Source: CALZJC01 sp963781065 (GTDB lineage: Bacteria; Acidobacteriota; Thermoanaerobaculia; Multivoradales; JAHEKO01). From it: a stretch of 64,000 nucleotides of DNA. The DNA lies in contig CAWAET010000002.1 in NCBI GenBank assembly GCA_963781065.1, positions 124,001-188,000 of the forward strand. Reading direction: 5' to 3'. The position numbers and the translations under genes were made by a program. Within the stretch, counting starts at the first letter, position 1; each line of letters begins with the position of its first letter. Below, piece after piece: positions 1 to 11,159 of the stretch. The notes under the pieces are model-generated. The model ran no database searches, was not told the origin of the DNA, and saw nothing but the letters and a program-made list of their open reading frames with translations.

Positions 1-509
1 TCTCGGAGCTCGCGCACCGCCGGATCGAGCATCCGCGGGAAATCCTCTCGGAGGGCCAGGAGGTGCGCGTCAAGGTGCTCAAGGTCGAGCAGGGCGGGCG
101 GCGCATCTCGCTGTCGCTGCGCGCGCTCGAGGCCGATCCATGGAAGGACCTGGCCGACCGCTTCCCGCAAGGAGCCGTGGTCAAGGGCACCGTGGAGAGG
201 GCCAACGAGATCGGCGCCTTCATCGAGCTCGCGCCCGGCCTGACCGGTCTGCTGCCGGCCAAACTGATGTCGATCCCCAGGGAAACCACGCCGGCCCGCG
301 CCTATCCTCCCGGCAAGGAGGTCTCGGTGCAGATCGTCTCGGTCGACCCGCGCCGCCAGCGGATCGCCCTGGCGCTCGAAGGCTCGGGCCTGGAGGGCAG
401 CCGCACCGACTACAAGGAGTTCCAGCGCCAGAGCCGCCAAGCCGACGCCGGCGACGGCTTCAACGCCCTGGCCTCGGCCTTCCGCCGGCTGCAGGGCGAC
501 GGCGAGTAG
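1..509 (+). CDS. S1-domain RNA-binding protein, 3' part
   Basis: This is the C-terminal part of a protein that begins before the window. The frame is open from position 3 to the TAG at 507-509. It shows the end of one S1 (OB-fold) domain, ending in the typical RRISLSLRALE strand. A second S1 domain follows, running from about the codons for FPQGAVVKGTVERANEIGAF to RRQRIALALEG. Multi-S1 proteins bind single-stranded RNA, as in ribosomal protein S1 and its shorter relatives. The tail after the last S1 domain is only about 40 residues, polar and alanine-rich. Whether this is rpsA itself or a shorter S1 paralogue cannot be decided from the fragment. Confidence 0.8.
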   Translation, partial: SELAHRRIEHPREILSEGQEVRVKVLKVEQGGRRISLSLRALEADPWKDLADRFPQGAVVKGTVERANEIGAFIELAPGLTGLLPAKLMSIPRETTPARAYPPGKEVSVQIVSVDPRRQRIALALEGSGLEGSRTDYKEFQRQSRQADAGDGFNALASAFRRLQGDGE

Positions 510-599
510 CCGCCTTCATCCGGCCTGGCGCCGCACCGGCGGTCGGCGGCTGCGTAGAATCTGCTCCCGGTCGTCGGACGATCCCAGAGAGGAGCGGCA

Positions 600-1691
600 T
601 TGGATCTCGATGAGTTGCGCAGGGAGCTCGAGGCGGTCGACCGCGGCCTCGTCGAGCTGGTAGCCCGCCGCCAGCGGCTGGTGCGCGAGGTCGGCCTGGC
701 CAAGCAGCGCGCCGGGCGCCCGATCCGCGACTTCGGCCAGGAGCGCGAGGTGCTAGAGCGGGCTCGAGCCGCGGCTCGCGACCTGGGGGTGTCGGAGACT
801 GTCGCCACGACGCTGATGCAGGGCCTGATCGCCTCCGCCCTGACCGACCAGGAGCGCCAACGTGTCGCCGCCCACGGCGGCGGTGGCGGGCGACGGGCCC
901 TGGTGGTCGGCGGCGCCGGTCGCATGGGGCGGTGGTTTGTCGGCTTTCTCGCCTCGCAGGGCTTCGCGGTCGAGGTCGCCGACCCCGCCGGCCCGGTCGC
1001 CGGACATGCCTTCCGGCCGGACTGGCGGGAATCGGACCTGACCCACGACCTGATCGTCCTCGCCACCGAGCTGCGGGTGACGGCCGGGATCCTCGACTCG
1101 CTGGCGGCCCGGCGACCGCCGGGAGTGGTCTTCGACATCGGTTCGCTCAAGGGACCGCTGGCCGCCGGTCTGGGCCGGCTGGCGGAGGCCGGTGTGCGGG
1201 TGACCTCGCTCCACCCGATGTTCGGACCCGATACCGAGCTGCTCTCGGGCCGGCACGTCATCCTGGTCGACGCCGGCGTGGCGGAGGCGAACCGGGTGGC
1301 CAGGAGCCTGTTCACCTCGACCATGGCCGAGTTGGTGGAGATGAGCGTCGAGGACCACGACCGCTGCATCGCCTACGTGCTGGGCCTGTCGCACGCGCTC
1401 AACATCGCCTTCTCCGCCGCCCTCGCCGACAGCGGCGAGGCCGCGGCCCGGCTCGCCCGGCTGTCGAGCACGACCTTCGACCGCCAGCTCGAGGTGGCCC
1501 GGGCGGTCGCCCGCGAGAATCCGCACCTCTACTTCGAGATCCAGCGGCTCAACGAGTTCGGCGACGAATCCCTGGCGGCGCTGCGCGCGGCGGTGGGCCG
1601 TCTGCAAGAGGCGGTGGCCCGGGGGGACGAGCCCGAGTTCGTGACGATGATGCAGGGCGGGCGGGCCTACCTCGGCGAGCTCAGGCCCTGA
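600..1691 (+). CDS. tyrA: Bifunctional chorismate mutase / prephenate dehydrogenase
   Basis: The 363-residue protein has a T-protein layout. Residues 1-90 are an AroQ-type chorismate mutase (LRRELEAVDRGLVELVARR, then the VGLAKQRAGRP helix). From about residue 95 there is a prephenate dehydrogenase with the NAD-binding GGAGRMGRWF turn and the HPMFGPD motif near residue 204. It converts chorismate to prephenate and then to 4-hydroxyphenylpyruvate on the way to tyrosine. Length matches E. coli TyrA (about 370). The start is a TTG preceded by an AGAGGAG ribosome binding site at about 588-594. A TAGAAT -10-like hexamer lies at 555-560. No aro genes adjoin it. Confidence 0.92.
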   Translation: MDLDELRRELEAVDRGLVELVARRQRLVREVGLAKQRAGRPIRDFGQEREVLERARAAARDLGVSETVATTLMQGLIASALTDQERQRVAAHGGGGGRRALVVGGAGRMGRWFVGFLASQGFAVEVADPAGPVAGHAFRPDWRESDLTHDLIVLATELRVTAGILDSLAARRPPGVVFDIGSLKGPLAAGLGRLAEAGVRVTSLHPMFGPDTELLSGRHVILVDAGVAEANRVARSLFTSTMAELVEMSVEDHDRCIAYVLGLSHALNIAFSAALADSGEAAARLARLSSTTFDRQLEVARAVARENPHLYFEIQRLNEFGDESLAALRAAVGRLQEAVARGDEPEFVTMMQGGRAYLGELRP

Positions 1692-1747
1692 TCCGCGCGT
1701 GATAATCTTGCTGGCGAGAACGCCAGAATCGACAAGGAGATCGACCC

Positions 1748-2548
1748 ATGTCCGAGCCTCAGGCACCACCCCCGCCTCCCGCGCCTCCCGCGCCTCCCGC
1801 GCCTCCCGCTCCGCCGACCGCGGCAAAGAAGAAGATGAGTCCCTGGATCTGGGTCCTGGGCGGCTGCCTGGTCCTGATCGTCATCGTTCTGCTGCTGATG
1901 GGCGCCTGCACCTGGTTTGTCGCCGACAAGGCCCAGGACTTTGCCTCCGAACTGGAGGCCAACCCGGTCAAGGCGGCGGCCGAGGTCGCGGTGCGCTTCA
2001 ATCCCGACCTCGAGCTGGTTTCGACCGACGAGGAGAACGGCACCATGACCGTGCTGCAGAAGTCGACCGGCAAGGAGGTCACCCTCAACTTCGAGGAGAT
2101 CGCCGAGGGCCGGTTCAGCCTCGAGACCGAGGAGGGTGAGTCGTCGATCTCCTTCGACCCCCAGGGCGAGGGCGGCGTCACCATCGAGGGCCCCGAGGGC
2201 ACGGCGACCTTCGGCGGCACCGCCGGCGGCGACGTGCCGGCATGGATCGAGCTCTACCCGGGCGCCTCCGAGCCCCAGGGCGTCTACAGCTCGACCACCG
2301 GCGACCAGCGGACTGGGACGGTCTCCTGCCGCAGCACCGATCCGGTGGCCCGCGTGCTCGAGTTCTACGAGAGGACGCTCAAGGCCTCCGGCATGGAGGT
2401 CAGCAAGACCACCTTCACCGCCCAGGGCTCCGCCGGCGGCGCGCTCAACGGCAGCTCGGAGGCGACGCAGCGCACGGTCACCGTGATCGTGAGCGAAGAG
2501 GACGGCGAGACGGTGATCGCGATCAACTACACCGAGCCCGCCGGGTAG
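1748..2548 (+). CDS. Single-pass membrane protein with Pro-rich N-terminus, unknown function
   Basis: I do not recognise this 266-residue protein. It starts with a proline/alanine segment containing four PAP-type repeats (residues 5-24; DNA repeat gcgcctccc at about 1778-1810). A Lys-rich stop and one hydrophobic helix follow at about residues 33-58. The remaining 200 residues are acidic and probably extracytoplasmic, rich in beta-type Thr/Val/Gly sequence. A region with LEFYERTLKASGMEV resembles small domains found in other exported proteins of unknown role. The start is supported by AAGGAG at 1734-1739. A GATAAT -10-like hexamer at 1701-1706 suggests its own promoter, separate from tyrA. 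Confidence 0.75.
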   Translation: MSEPQAPPPPPAPPAPPAPPAPPTAAKKKMSPWIWVLGGCLVLIVIVLLLMGACTWFVADKAQDFASELEANPVKAAAEVAVRFNPDLELVSTDEENGTMTVLQKSTGKEVTLNFEEIAEGRFSLETEEGESSISFDPQGEGGVTIEGPEGTATFGGTAGGDVPAWIELYPGASEPQGVYSSTTGDQRTGTVSCRSTDPVARVLEFYERTLKASGMEVSKTTFTAQGSAGGALNGSSEATQRTVTVIVSEEDGETVIAINYTEPAG

Positions 2549-2573
2549 GCGGCCGGCGCTCGTTGCCGCGCGC

Positions 2574-2588
2574 GGCGGTCCGACCGCC
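2574..2588. terminator. Possible terminator hairpin between convergent genes
   Basis: A perfect dyad GGCGGT-CCG-ACCGCC lies in the 64-bp gap between the membrane protein gene (+) and lon (-). There is no T tract, so intrinsic termination is uncertain. Confidence 0.3.
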
Positions 2589-2612
2589 CCGCGGCGACGG
2601 AGTCGGCGAGGG

Positions 2613-5192
<2,580 letters not shown>

Positions 5193-5319
5193 AGTGATTC
5201 TCGCTGTCAGGTGGCCGAAAGGCCCCAGGTCGTGGGCCGGGCTGGCGGGGCCGGGGCGACGGACGATCCCGGCCTGGAAGGCAACGTCGATAACGCCTGG
5301 CGGCCGGGCGGAATTCCCG

Positions 5320-6114
5320 TCAGTGGATCCACCGATCCGGGCCGCGGTCGTCCTCGCCGCGCACCACCCGCAGACCGCGGCGCCGCTTGAGCCAGGCCAA
5401 CCTGGCGCGCAGCCAGATCTGGCGCGCGCGCAGGCCGAGCTCGCGCCAGGGCCCGGCGCCGAGCCCGCGCCCGACCAGCCAGACGCCGGCCCCCACCGCC
5501 GCGCACAAGCCGAAGAAGCCCGCCAGGTCGCCGGTACGCAACAGTCCCATGAAGGCGAAGACGATCTCGAGCAGCAGAAACCAGCGGGCCTGGATCGGCA
5601 GAACGAAGAACAGCAGGATCGTGGCGTTCGCGTTGAGGGCCGCAAAGGCGGCGACCAGCACCGTGATGAGGAAATGCTGCCCCTGCATCAGGAGGAAGCG
5701 GTAGGGCGACGGCGCGCCACCGAGCGCCGCCTGCGCCAGCGCCGCCACCAACGCCACCGCGGCCGAGATCAGCGCCGCCTTGAACAGCAGCGCCCAGAAG
5801 CCGCGCTGCCCTAGCCTGCCGTAGACGTCGCGGCCGAACATCAGCAGGATCAGCAGCTCGAGGATGAACCAGATGCCCGGCTCGCCGATGCCGACGAAGG
5901 GATAAGTCACCGCCTGCCAGAGGAATCCGCGCTGCCAGATCTGCGGGGTCAGCCGCAGCGCGGCCGGCAGCCAGGCGAGGGCGGCCACGAACTGCAGGGC
6001 AAAGGTGCCGAGGACCACCCCCAGCAGCAGCCAGATGTCCCGCGGCACCGGCCCGGTGAGCCCGAAGCCGCCACCGCCGCCGGCACGAATGGGAGTCGTC
6101 GGGCTCACGGACAC
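5320..6114 (-). CDS. Rhomboid-like multi-pass membrane protein, probably not a protease
   Basis: This is a membrane protein of about 264 residues with five to six hydrophobic helices (for example DIWLLLGVVLGTFALQFVAA and FFVLPIQARWFLLLEIVFAF). The second resembles the L-P-I-x-A-K/R-W segment seen in rhomboid-like folds. The catalytic GxSG serine motif and the distal His of rhomboid proteases are not visible, so it is more likely a pseudoprotease or Derlin/TMEM115-like protein. The C-terminus is basic and cytoplasmic (WLKRRRGLRVVRG). The start is taken as GTG at 6114, with an alternative GTG at 6108. The frame runs on upstream to 6255 but is not membrane-like there. It lies 127 bp upstream of lon on the same strand. 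Confidence 0.65.
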   Translation of the reverse strand: MSVSPTTPIRAGGGGGFGLTGPVPRDIWLLLGVVLGTFALQFVAALAWLPAALRLTPQIWQRGFLWQAVTYPFVGIGEPGIWFILELLILLMFGRDVYGRLGQRGFWALLFKAALISAAVALVAALAQAALGGAPSPYRFLLMQGQHFLITVLVAAFAALNANATILLFFVLPIQARWFLLLEIVFAFMGLLRTGDLAGFFGLCAAVGAGVWLVGRGLGAGPWRELGLRARQIWLRARLAWLKRRRGLRVVRGEDDRGPDRWIH

Positions 6115-6166
6115 GATCAAGCTACCACAGGGCTTGGATCGAGGCGGCGCTCCTCCGGCGTCCGAA

Positions 6167-8527
6167 TCAGGCGGCCGGGAGAGTGAAGAAGAAAGTGCTG
6201 CCTTGCCCCTCGCCGGCCGACTCCACCCAGGCCGAGCCGCCGCTCGTCTCGACAATGCGGCGTACCAGGGCGAGGCCGATGCCGGTGCCGTCTAGGGTCG
6301 CGTCGAGGCGGTTGAAGAGCCCGAAGATGCGCTCGTGATGGGCCGGATGCAGTCCGATCCCGTTGTCCCGCACGTGGCACACGACCCGGTCTCCCTGGAC
6401 GGTGGCGCCGATCTCGATTCGCGGGTCGTCGCGGTCGCCCATGAACTTGATCGCGTTGTCCAGTAGGTTTTGCAAGACCTCCAGCAGCTGCCCGCGGTTC
6501 GCGGTGACCCGAGGCAGATCGGGGGCCACGTCGATGCGGACGGTCGCGGCCACCGGACTGCCCGACAGCTGAGCCACCGCCTCGCGGGCGATCTCGCCGA
6601 TACACAGCGTCTCGGCAGGGCCTGCGGCCCGGCCCGCCCGCGACAGCTCCAGCAGGTCGGCAACCAGCTCACGCATGCGGTCGGCTGTGCTGTGAAGCTG
6701 GCTGATCTCGGCTTCTACCTCGGCCTGGCGGCCTGCCGCCAGGTCCTTCTCCAGCAGGCCGAGATAGCCCTTGAACGTGATCAGCGGGCTCTTGAGGTCG
6801 TGCGTGACGGTGTAGGAGAACCGCTCGAGCTCAGCGTTGCGGAGCTCGAGCTCGTCGATCAGTCGCTTGCGCCGTTTCTCCAGGCGCAGTCGCCGTTGCA
6901 TGCCCTCTTCGAGCTGCGTGTTGAGCAGTGCCATCTCTGTCGCACGCGCGTTCTGGACCAGCAGCAGGGCTCCGAGCAGACTGACCAGAAACAGGCCACC
7001 CACGAGTACCAGCCACACCGACCAGCTCCGGTGCGAGGCCAGCGAGCCTGGGGTCGGAGCGAACTCGAGCGACCAGGTGCGCCCACCGACGTCCCGTTCG
7101 AAGCTCCAGGAGAGGTCCTCTGGACCGGCCGGCCCGTCATCGCCGGGCAGTGCGGCCATGAGGACCGGCTGCAACGGAGCCGAGCGATCGACAAGCCGCA
7201 CCGCAAAGCCCGCGTCCGGCAGGTCGGCGAGGGCCGCTCGCAGCGCGTCACCCACGCGCAGCACCGCGGTAGCGTAGCCACTCAGGGCACGCCGGCGCTC
7301 CGCCACCGTCGCAGGCAGTGTACCGCCCGCGTAGACCGGCATCAGGATCAGCACTCCGGTCTGCTCGCCGGTCTCCTGTACCAGCCGAATGCCCGGGGTG
7401 GCCGCCGCCCGGCCGCTGTCGCGGGCGCTGAGCAGGGCGGCCAGCCGTGACGGATCGGAGGCGATGTCGAAGCCCAGCGCGCGCTCGTTGCCGGCGTACG
7501 GTTCAATGTAGTGGACGACCACGTAGTAGGAGCGCTCGGCGGCCGGCTGCAGGCGCCCCGAGACCGCCTCGGTGAACTGGTAAGTGGCTAAGCCGTCAGC
7601 CCGGCCCGCGGCCTCGTAGAAAGGCCGCTCGCGCTGCGGCACCCAGGGATTCCAGGACAGCGCCTGGAAGGTGGGATTGCGTTCGAGAAGGCGCTCGGCG
7701 AACCGCCGGAACTCCTGCCGCGAAACCAGCTGGCTGGCAGCAAACAGGCCCTCGATCGACACCAGGCCATCGAGGGAGCGGTCGGTGTACTTCTCGAAGG
7801 TGTGGGCCAGCGATAGGGCCCGCTGGCTCAGCTCGAGCTCGAACCGGTGCCGTTCCTGGTTGCGCGAGTAGAAGAAGATCATGACGACGGCCGCGGCGGC
7901 GACCACCAGCGGCGCGAAGACGCGTCTTCGCCAGTGCAGCGAGGTGCCGTGCCCCTCGCCGACAAAGGCCAGCGCCAGCGGCGCAACGACCAGCACGCCG
8001 ATCGTGTCGCCCACCCACCAGGTCCACCAGTGGAAGGCGGCGTGTGACGGGTCAATGGCGGTGCTGGCGACGAGTGACGCGACGCCGACCGTGGCGCTAA
8101 CCAGACAGCTGACCGGCCCGCCAAGAAGCAGAACGCGGAAGATGTTGCGGCTATCCGACAGGCTATGCGGCAGGCCGACCCAGCGGCCGATGGCATACGC
8201 GCCGGCTAGGGCCTGGAGCGTCGCGCCGCCGCCGATCGCGGCCGCCAGTGCCGCGGCTCTGAGCAGCTCTGCGCCACCCAGGCCATCGAAGGTGGTGAAG
8301 GCGGTGATGAGAAACGACCCCAGGGCCACCCCCGGCCAGACACGGCGCCCGGCCAGCAGCACAGCTATCAGCGCGACGCCGGCTGCCGGCCAGACCGAAC
8401 TCGCGAAGCCGGGCGGGATGGCCAGCGGTAGCGACAGGCGGCCGAGAACGTAATAGGCCGCCGTCAGCCACAGGATCAGCGGCACCGCCGGCCGTCCCGC
8501 GAGCGCGCTGGGCGGTGAGAAGCTCAT
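6167..8527 (-). CDS. Membrane sensor histidine kinase, MASE1-CHASE-HisKA-HATPase
   Basis: This is a 786-residue orphan sensor kinase. Residues about 10-210 are a MASE1 membrane sensor domain (SVWPAAGVALIAVLLAGRR). After another helix, residues about 240-450 form an extracytoplasmic CHASE ligand-binding domain (YTDRSLDGLVSIEGLF, NPTFQALSWNPWV). A transmembrane helix near 505 leads into a coiled coil. The HisKA domain has phospho-acceptor His576 in YTVTHDLKSPL. The ATPase has N-box LLDNAIKFM, G1 VRDNGIGL and G2 GTGIGLALVRRI. No response regulator lies next to it, so its partner is elsewhere. The signal sensed cannot be read from sequence. No clear ribosome binding site precedes the start. Confidence 0.88.
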   Translation of the reverse strand: MSFSPPSALAGRPAVPLILWLTAAYYVLGRLSLPLAIPPGFASSVWPAAGVALIAVLLAGRRVWPGVALGSFLITAFTTFDGLGGAELLRAAALAAAIGGGATLQALAGAYAIGRWVGLPHSLSDSRNIFRVLLLGGPVSCLVSATVGVASLVASTAIDPSHAAFHWWTWWVGDTIGVLVVAPLALAFVGEGHGTSLHWRRRVFAPLVVAAAAVVMIFFYSRNQERHRFELELSQRALSLAHTFEKYTDRSLDGLVSIEGLFAASQLVSRQEFRRFAERLLERNPTFQALSWNPWVPQRERPFYEAAGRADGLATYQFTEAVSGRLQPAAERSYYVVVHYIEPYAGNERALGFDIASDPSRLAALLSARDSGRAAATPGIRLVQETGEQTGVLILMPVYAGGTLPATVAERRRALSGYATAVLRVGDALRAALADLPDAGFAVRLVDRSAPLQPVLMAALPGDDGPAGPEDLSWSFERDVGGRTWSLEFAPTPGSLASHRSWSVWLVLVGGLFLVSLLGALLLVQNARATEMALLNTQLEEGMQRRLRLEKRRKRLIDELELRNAELERFSYTVTHDLKSPLITFKGYLGLLEKDLAAGRQAEVEAEISQLHSTADRMRELVADLLELSRAGRAAGPAETLCIGEIAREAVAQLSGSPVAATVRIDVAPDLPRVTANRGQLLEVLQNLLDNAIKFMGDRDDPRIEIGATVQGDRVVCHVRDNGIGLHPAHHERIFGLFNRLDATLDGTGIGLALVRRIVETSGGSAWVESAGEGQGSTFFFTLPAA

Positions 8528-8670
8528 CCGTTGGAGTCAACCCGGGGGTCGAGGACCAGGTACCTCAAGCGGCGGCTGGTGCCCATCGTCAACTGGACTT
8601 CGCGTGCGGCGCGGCGGGCGACCTCGGCAGCAGCTCACTCCGAAACGCGACCGGCCTCCGCCGGGCGTCG

Positions 8671-9792
8671 TCAGCCGACCGTTTTCGCGGCCGCGGCGCC
8701 GGCCAGCGTCGCCCGCTTCCGCTCCAGCGTCGCCAGCAGGCTGTCGAAGGGCGTCGCGAACTTCTCCACCCCCTCGCGCTGCAGCTCGGCGGTGGCGGCG
8801 TCGAGGTCGATGCCGAGGGCCGCCAGCCGCCGGATCGGCTCGTCGGCCCCCGCCATGCCCTCTTCGAGGCTCGGCCGCACCTCGCCATGCTCGCGAAAAG
8901 CCTCCAGCGTCGCCGGCGGCACGGTGTTGACGGTCTCGGCGCCGATCAGCTCCTCGACGTAGATCACGTCCCGGTAGGCCGGGTTCTTGGTGCTGGTGCT
9001 CGCCCACAGCACCCGTTGCGGGCGGGCGCCGCGCCGCCGCAGACCGGCGAAGGGCTCGCCGTGGAACAGCTCGCGGTAGCGGCGGTAGGCCAGCATGGAG
9101 TTGGCGATGGCGATGGTGCCGCACAGGGACCTGGCCTCGTCGCTACCGACGGCCTCCAGCTTGCCGTCGATCTTCGAGTCCACCCGGCTGACGAAGAACG
9201 ACGCCACCGAAGCCGCCCGCGCCGGCTCGGCGGCGCGCGCCACGCCGCGCAGGAAGGCGCCGGCTACAGCCTCGTAGTCGGCGAGGGAGAACATCAGGGT
9301 GACGTTGACGGGAATCCCCTCGGCCAGCGCCTCCTCGATGGCCGGGACCCCCTCGTCGGTGGCCGGGATCTTGATCATCAGGTTGGGCCGGTCGACCCAG
9401 CGCCACAGACGCCGCGCCTCGGCCAGCGTGCCCGCCGTGTCGCGCGCCAGATGGGGTGAGACCTCCAGGCTGACAAAGCCGTCGGCGCCATCCTCGGCGT
9501 CGTAGACCGGCCGCAGGAGGTCCGCGGCCAGGCGGATCTCGCGCACCGCCAGCTCCTCATACAGCTCGACGGCCGACAGCGTCGGCCGGCCGTCGATCAG
9601 CTCGCGAATGTCGGCGTCGTAGAGGTCGCTCTCGCCGATCGCCTTCTGGAAGATGGCCGGGTTGCTGGTGACTCCGGTGACGCCGTCCTCGGCGATCAGC
9701 CGCTCGAGCTCACCACTGGTGAGCAGGTCGCGCCGGATGTAGTCGAGCCAGATGGCTTGACCCTGGCTTCGCAGAAGCTGCAACGGGTTCAT
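8671..9792 (-). CDS. tal: Transaldolase
   Basis: This 373-residue protein of the longer transaldolase subfamily acts in the non-oxidative pentose phosphate pathway, moving a dihydroxyacetone unit from sedoheptulose-7-phosphate to glyceraldehyde-3-phosphate. The family signatures are present: GVTSNPAIFQKAI near the N-terminus, the Schiff-base Lys141 in NLMIKIPATDEG, and LWASTSTKNPAYRDV. The start ATG at 9792 is preceded by GGAGG at about 9798-9802. A longer frame opening at 9804 would include that ribosome binding site and is rejected. The 143 bp between this gene and the sensor kinase hold nothing recognisable. Confidence 0.93.
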   Translation of the reverse strand: MNPLQLLRSQGQAIWLDYIRRDLLTSGELERLIAEDGVTGVTSNPAIFQKAIGESDLYDADIRELIDGRPTLSAVELYEELAVREIRLAADLLRPVYDAEDGADGFVSLEVSPHLARDTAGTLAEARRLWRWVDRPNLMIKIPATDEGVPAIEEALAEGIPVNVTLMFSLADYEAVAGAFLRGVARAAEPARAASVASFFVSRVDSKIDGKLEAVGSDEARSLCGTIAIANSMLAYRRYRELFHGEPFAGLRRRGARPQRVLWASTSTKNPAYRDVIYVEELIGAETVNTVPPATLEAFREHGEVRPSLEEGMAGADEPIRRLAALGIDLDAATAELQREGVEKFATPFDSLLATLERKRATLAGAAAAKTVG

Positions 9793-9873
9793 GCGCACCT
9801 CCAAGTGTCTGAGTCGGGTCTCCCTGGCGGGAGCTCCAGCTTGAAGAGTCGGCCCCGAGGGCGGCCGCGCCGC

Positions 9874-10824
9874 TCAGGCCTCGACCAGCTCGGCCGCCGG
9901 CACCGGCGTGCTCCAGTCCTCGGGGCAGAGCGCCGCGTCGCGCACCATCTTCAGATAAGCGTCCTGCAGCTCGAGAGCGAAGGGCCCGGGGACGCCGTCG
10001 CCGATCGGCCGGTCGTCGATCTCCCGCACCGGCGTGACCTCGGCAGCAGTGCCGGTGAGGAAGACCTCGTCGGCCGAGTACATCTCGTCGCGGGCGAAGG
10101 GCATCTGCAGCACCTTCCAGCCCCGCTGCTCGGCCAACCACATCACCGTGTCGCGGGTGATGCCGGGCAGGATCGCCGGCGGCGGCGGCGTCTTGATGAC
10201 GCCGTCGCGAACGATGAACAGATTGGCGCCGCTGGACTCCGCCACGTGGCCGTTGGAATCCAGCATCACGCAGTCGTCGTAGCCGCGCAGCACCACCTCG
10301 CGCTTGGCCAGCACCGAGGTGATGTAGTTGCCGGTCGCCTTGGCGCGGTTGAAGGAGGAGGCGAAGGAGAGCCGCGCGTGGGTCGAGACCGCCAGCCGGA
10401 CGCCCCGGCGCATCCCTTCTTCGCCCAGGTAAGCGCCCCACTTCCAGCAGGCGATGGCCAGACGGATCGGGTTCTCGCCCGGATCCACCCCCATGGTGCC
10501 GTCGCCGATGAAGGCGAGATGGCGCAGGTAGCAGCTCTCCAGCTTGTTGGCCGCGACGAGATCCAGGCTCGCCTTCTCCATCGCCGCGTTATCGAAGGGA
10601 ATCTCGATACGGACGATGCGCGCCGACTGCTTGAGCCGCCGCATATGGTCGCGCAAACGGAAGACTGCGGTCTGTCCATCGCTCTGGCGGTAGGCCCTGG
10701 TGCCCTCGAAGACGCCCAGCCCATAGTGCAGCGAGTGCGTCAGCAGATGAACCCGGCCCTCGTCCCAGGGAACCAGGCCGCCGTCCATCCAGATCCACGG
10801 AGTCTTTAATGAGCTTTGCATCAT
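9874..10824 (-). CDS. ilvE: Branched-chain amino acid aminotransferase
   Basis: This 316-residue PLP enzyme of fold type IV catalyses the last step of Val, Leu and Ile synthesis. Visible features are LHYGLGVFEGTRAY, the Schiff-base lysine near residue 162 in NRAKATGNY, the phosphate-binding region VMLDSNGHVAESSGANLF, and LTGTAAEVTPV. Two ATG codons (10824 and 10821) can start it. There is no Shine-Dalgarno sequence, but a TACAAT -10 (10834-10839, reverse strand) ends 9 nt before the first ATG, suggesting a leaderless mRNA. It is transcribed away from the MITE-like element. A 82-bp gap separates it from transaldolase. Confidence 0.93.
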   Translation of the reverse strand: MMQSSLKTPWIWMDGGLVPWDEGRVHLLTHSLHYGLGVFEGTRAYRQSDGQTAVFRLRDHMRRLKQSARIVRIEIPFDNAAMEKASLDLVAANKLESCYLRHLAFIGDGTMGVDPGENPIRLAIACWKWGAYLGEEGMRRGVRLAVSTHARLSFASSFNRAKATGNYITSVLAKREVVLRGYDDCVMLDSNGHVAESSGANLFIVRDGVIKTPPPPAILPGITRDTVMWLAEQRGWKVLQMPFARDEMYSADEVFLTGTAAEVTPVREIDDRPIGDGVPGPFALELQDAYLKMVRDAALCPEDWSTPVPAAELVEA

Positions 10825-10833
10825 ATGAGTTCG

Positions 10834-10861
10834 ATTGTAACCGATCGGACCGGGCGCGCAA
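10834..10861 (-). promoter_or_regulatory. Promoter of ilvE, leaderless arrangement
   Basis: On the reverse strand, TTGCGC (10861-10856) and TACAAT (10839-10834) are separated by 16 bp. The expected transcription start falls at or next to the ATG at 10824. Confidence 0.55.
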
Positions 10862-10938
10862 CCGGCCCGTTGGGGCGTGGCTCTGCCCACCCCACGGACG
10901 GGGGAGCCCGGCGGATGGCCGGTAGGCGGACTGCTAGA

Positions 10939-11114
10939 GCCTGGGTTATTCACCACGGCGCGAAGCGAAAGTGCGGAATGTCTGTCAGCTCGGGCCGAAC
11001 CGCAGCGACGAGGGACGCAGGCGTACTTGCAGTACGTCGAGGACTGAGGAGCGAGGACGGCCCGGGATGGCGGGCAGTTCGCGCTTGCAGCCGTGGCGTG
11101 GTGAATAATCCAGG
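10939..11114. mobile_element. MITE-like palindromic element with 5-bp target duplication
   Basis: This is a 176-bp non-coding element. Its ends form an inverted repeat of about 19 bp with one mismatch: CCTGGGTTATTCACCACG at 10940-10957 matches the complement of 11097-11114. The direct repeat CTAGA flanks it on both sides (10934-10938 and 11115-11119), as a target-site duplication would. Inside are nested inverted repeats: CGGGCCG/CGGCCCG (10991-10997 and 11058-11064) and an apical CGTACT-TGC-AGTACG (11022-11036). There is no transposase, so it would have to be moved in trans. The CCTGG-type ends recall IS1380-like elements, but that assignment is a guess. Confidence 0.6.
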
Positions 11115-11159
11115 CTAGACTGGAGTTTCTACGCTTTCGCGCCGCCCTGGAGGCCTCCC

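Noticed and set aside
5320..6114. Rhomboid-like protein as an active intramembrane protease
   Set aside because: The GxSG serine motif and catalytic His cannot be seen, so protease activity is not claimed.
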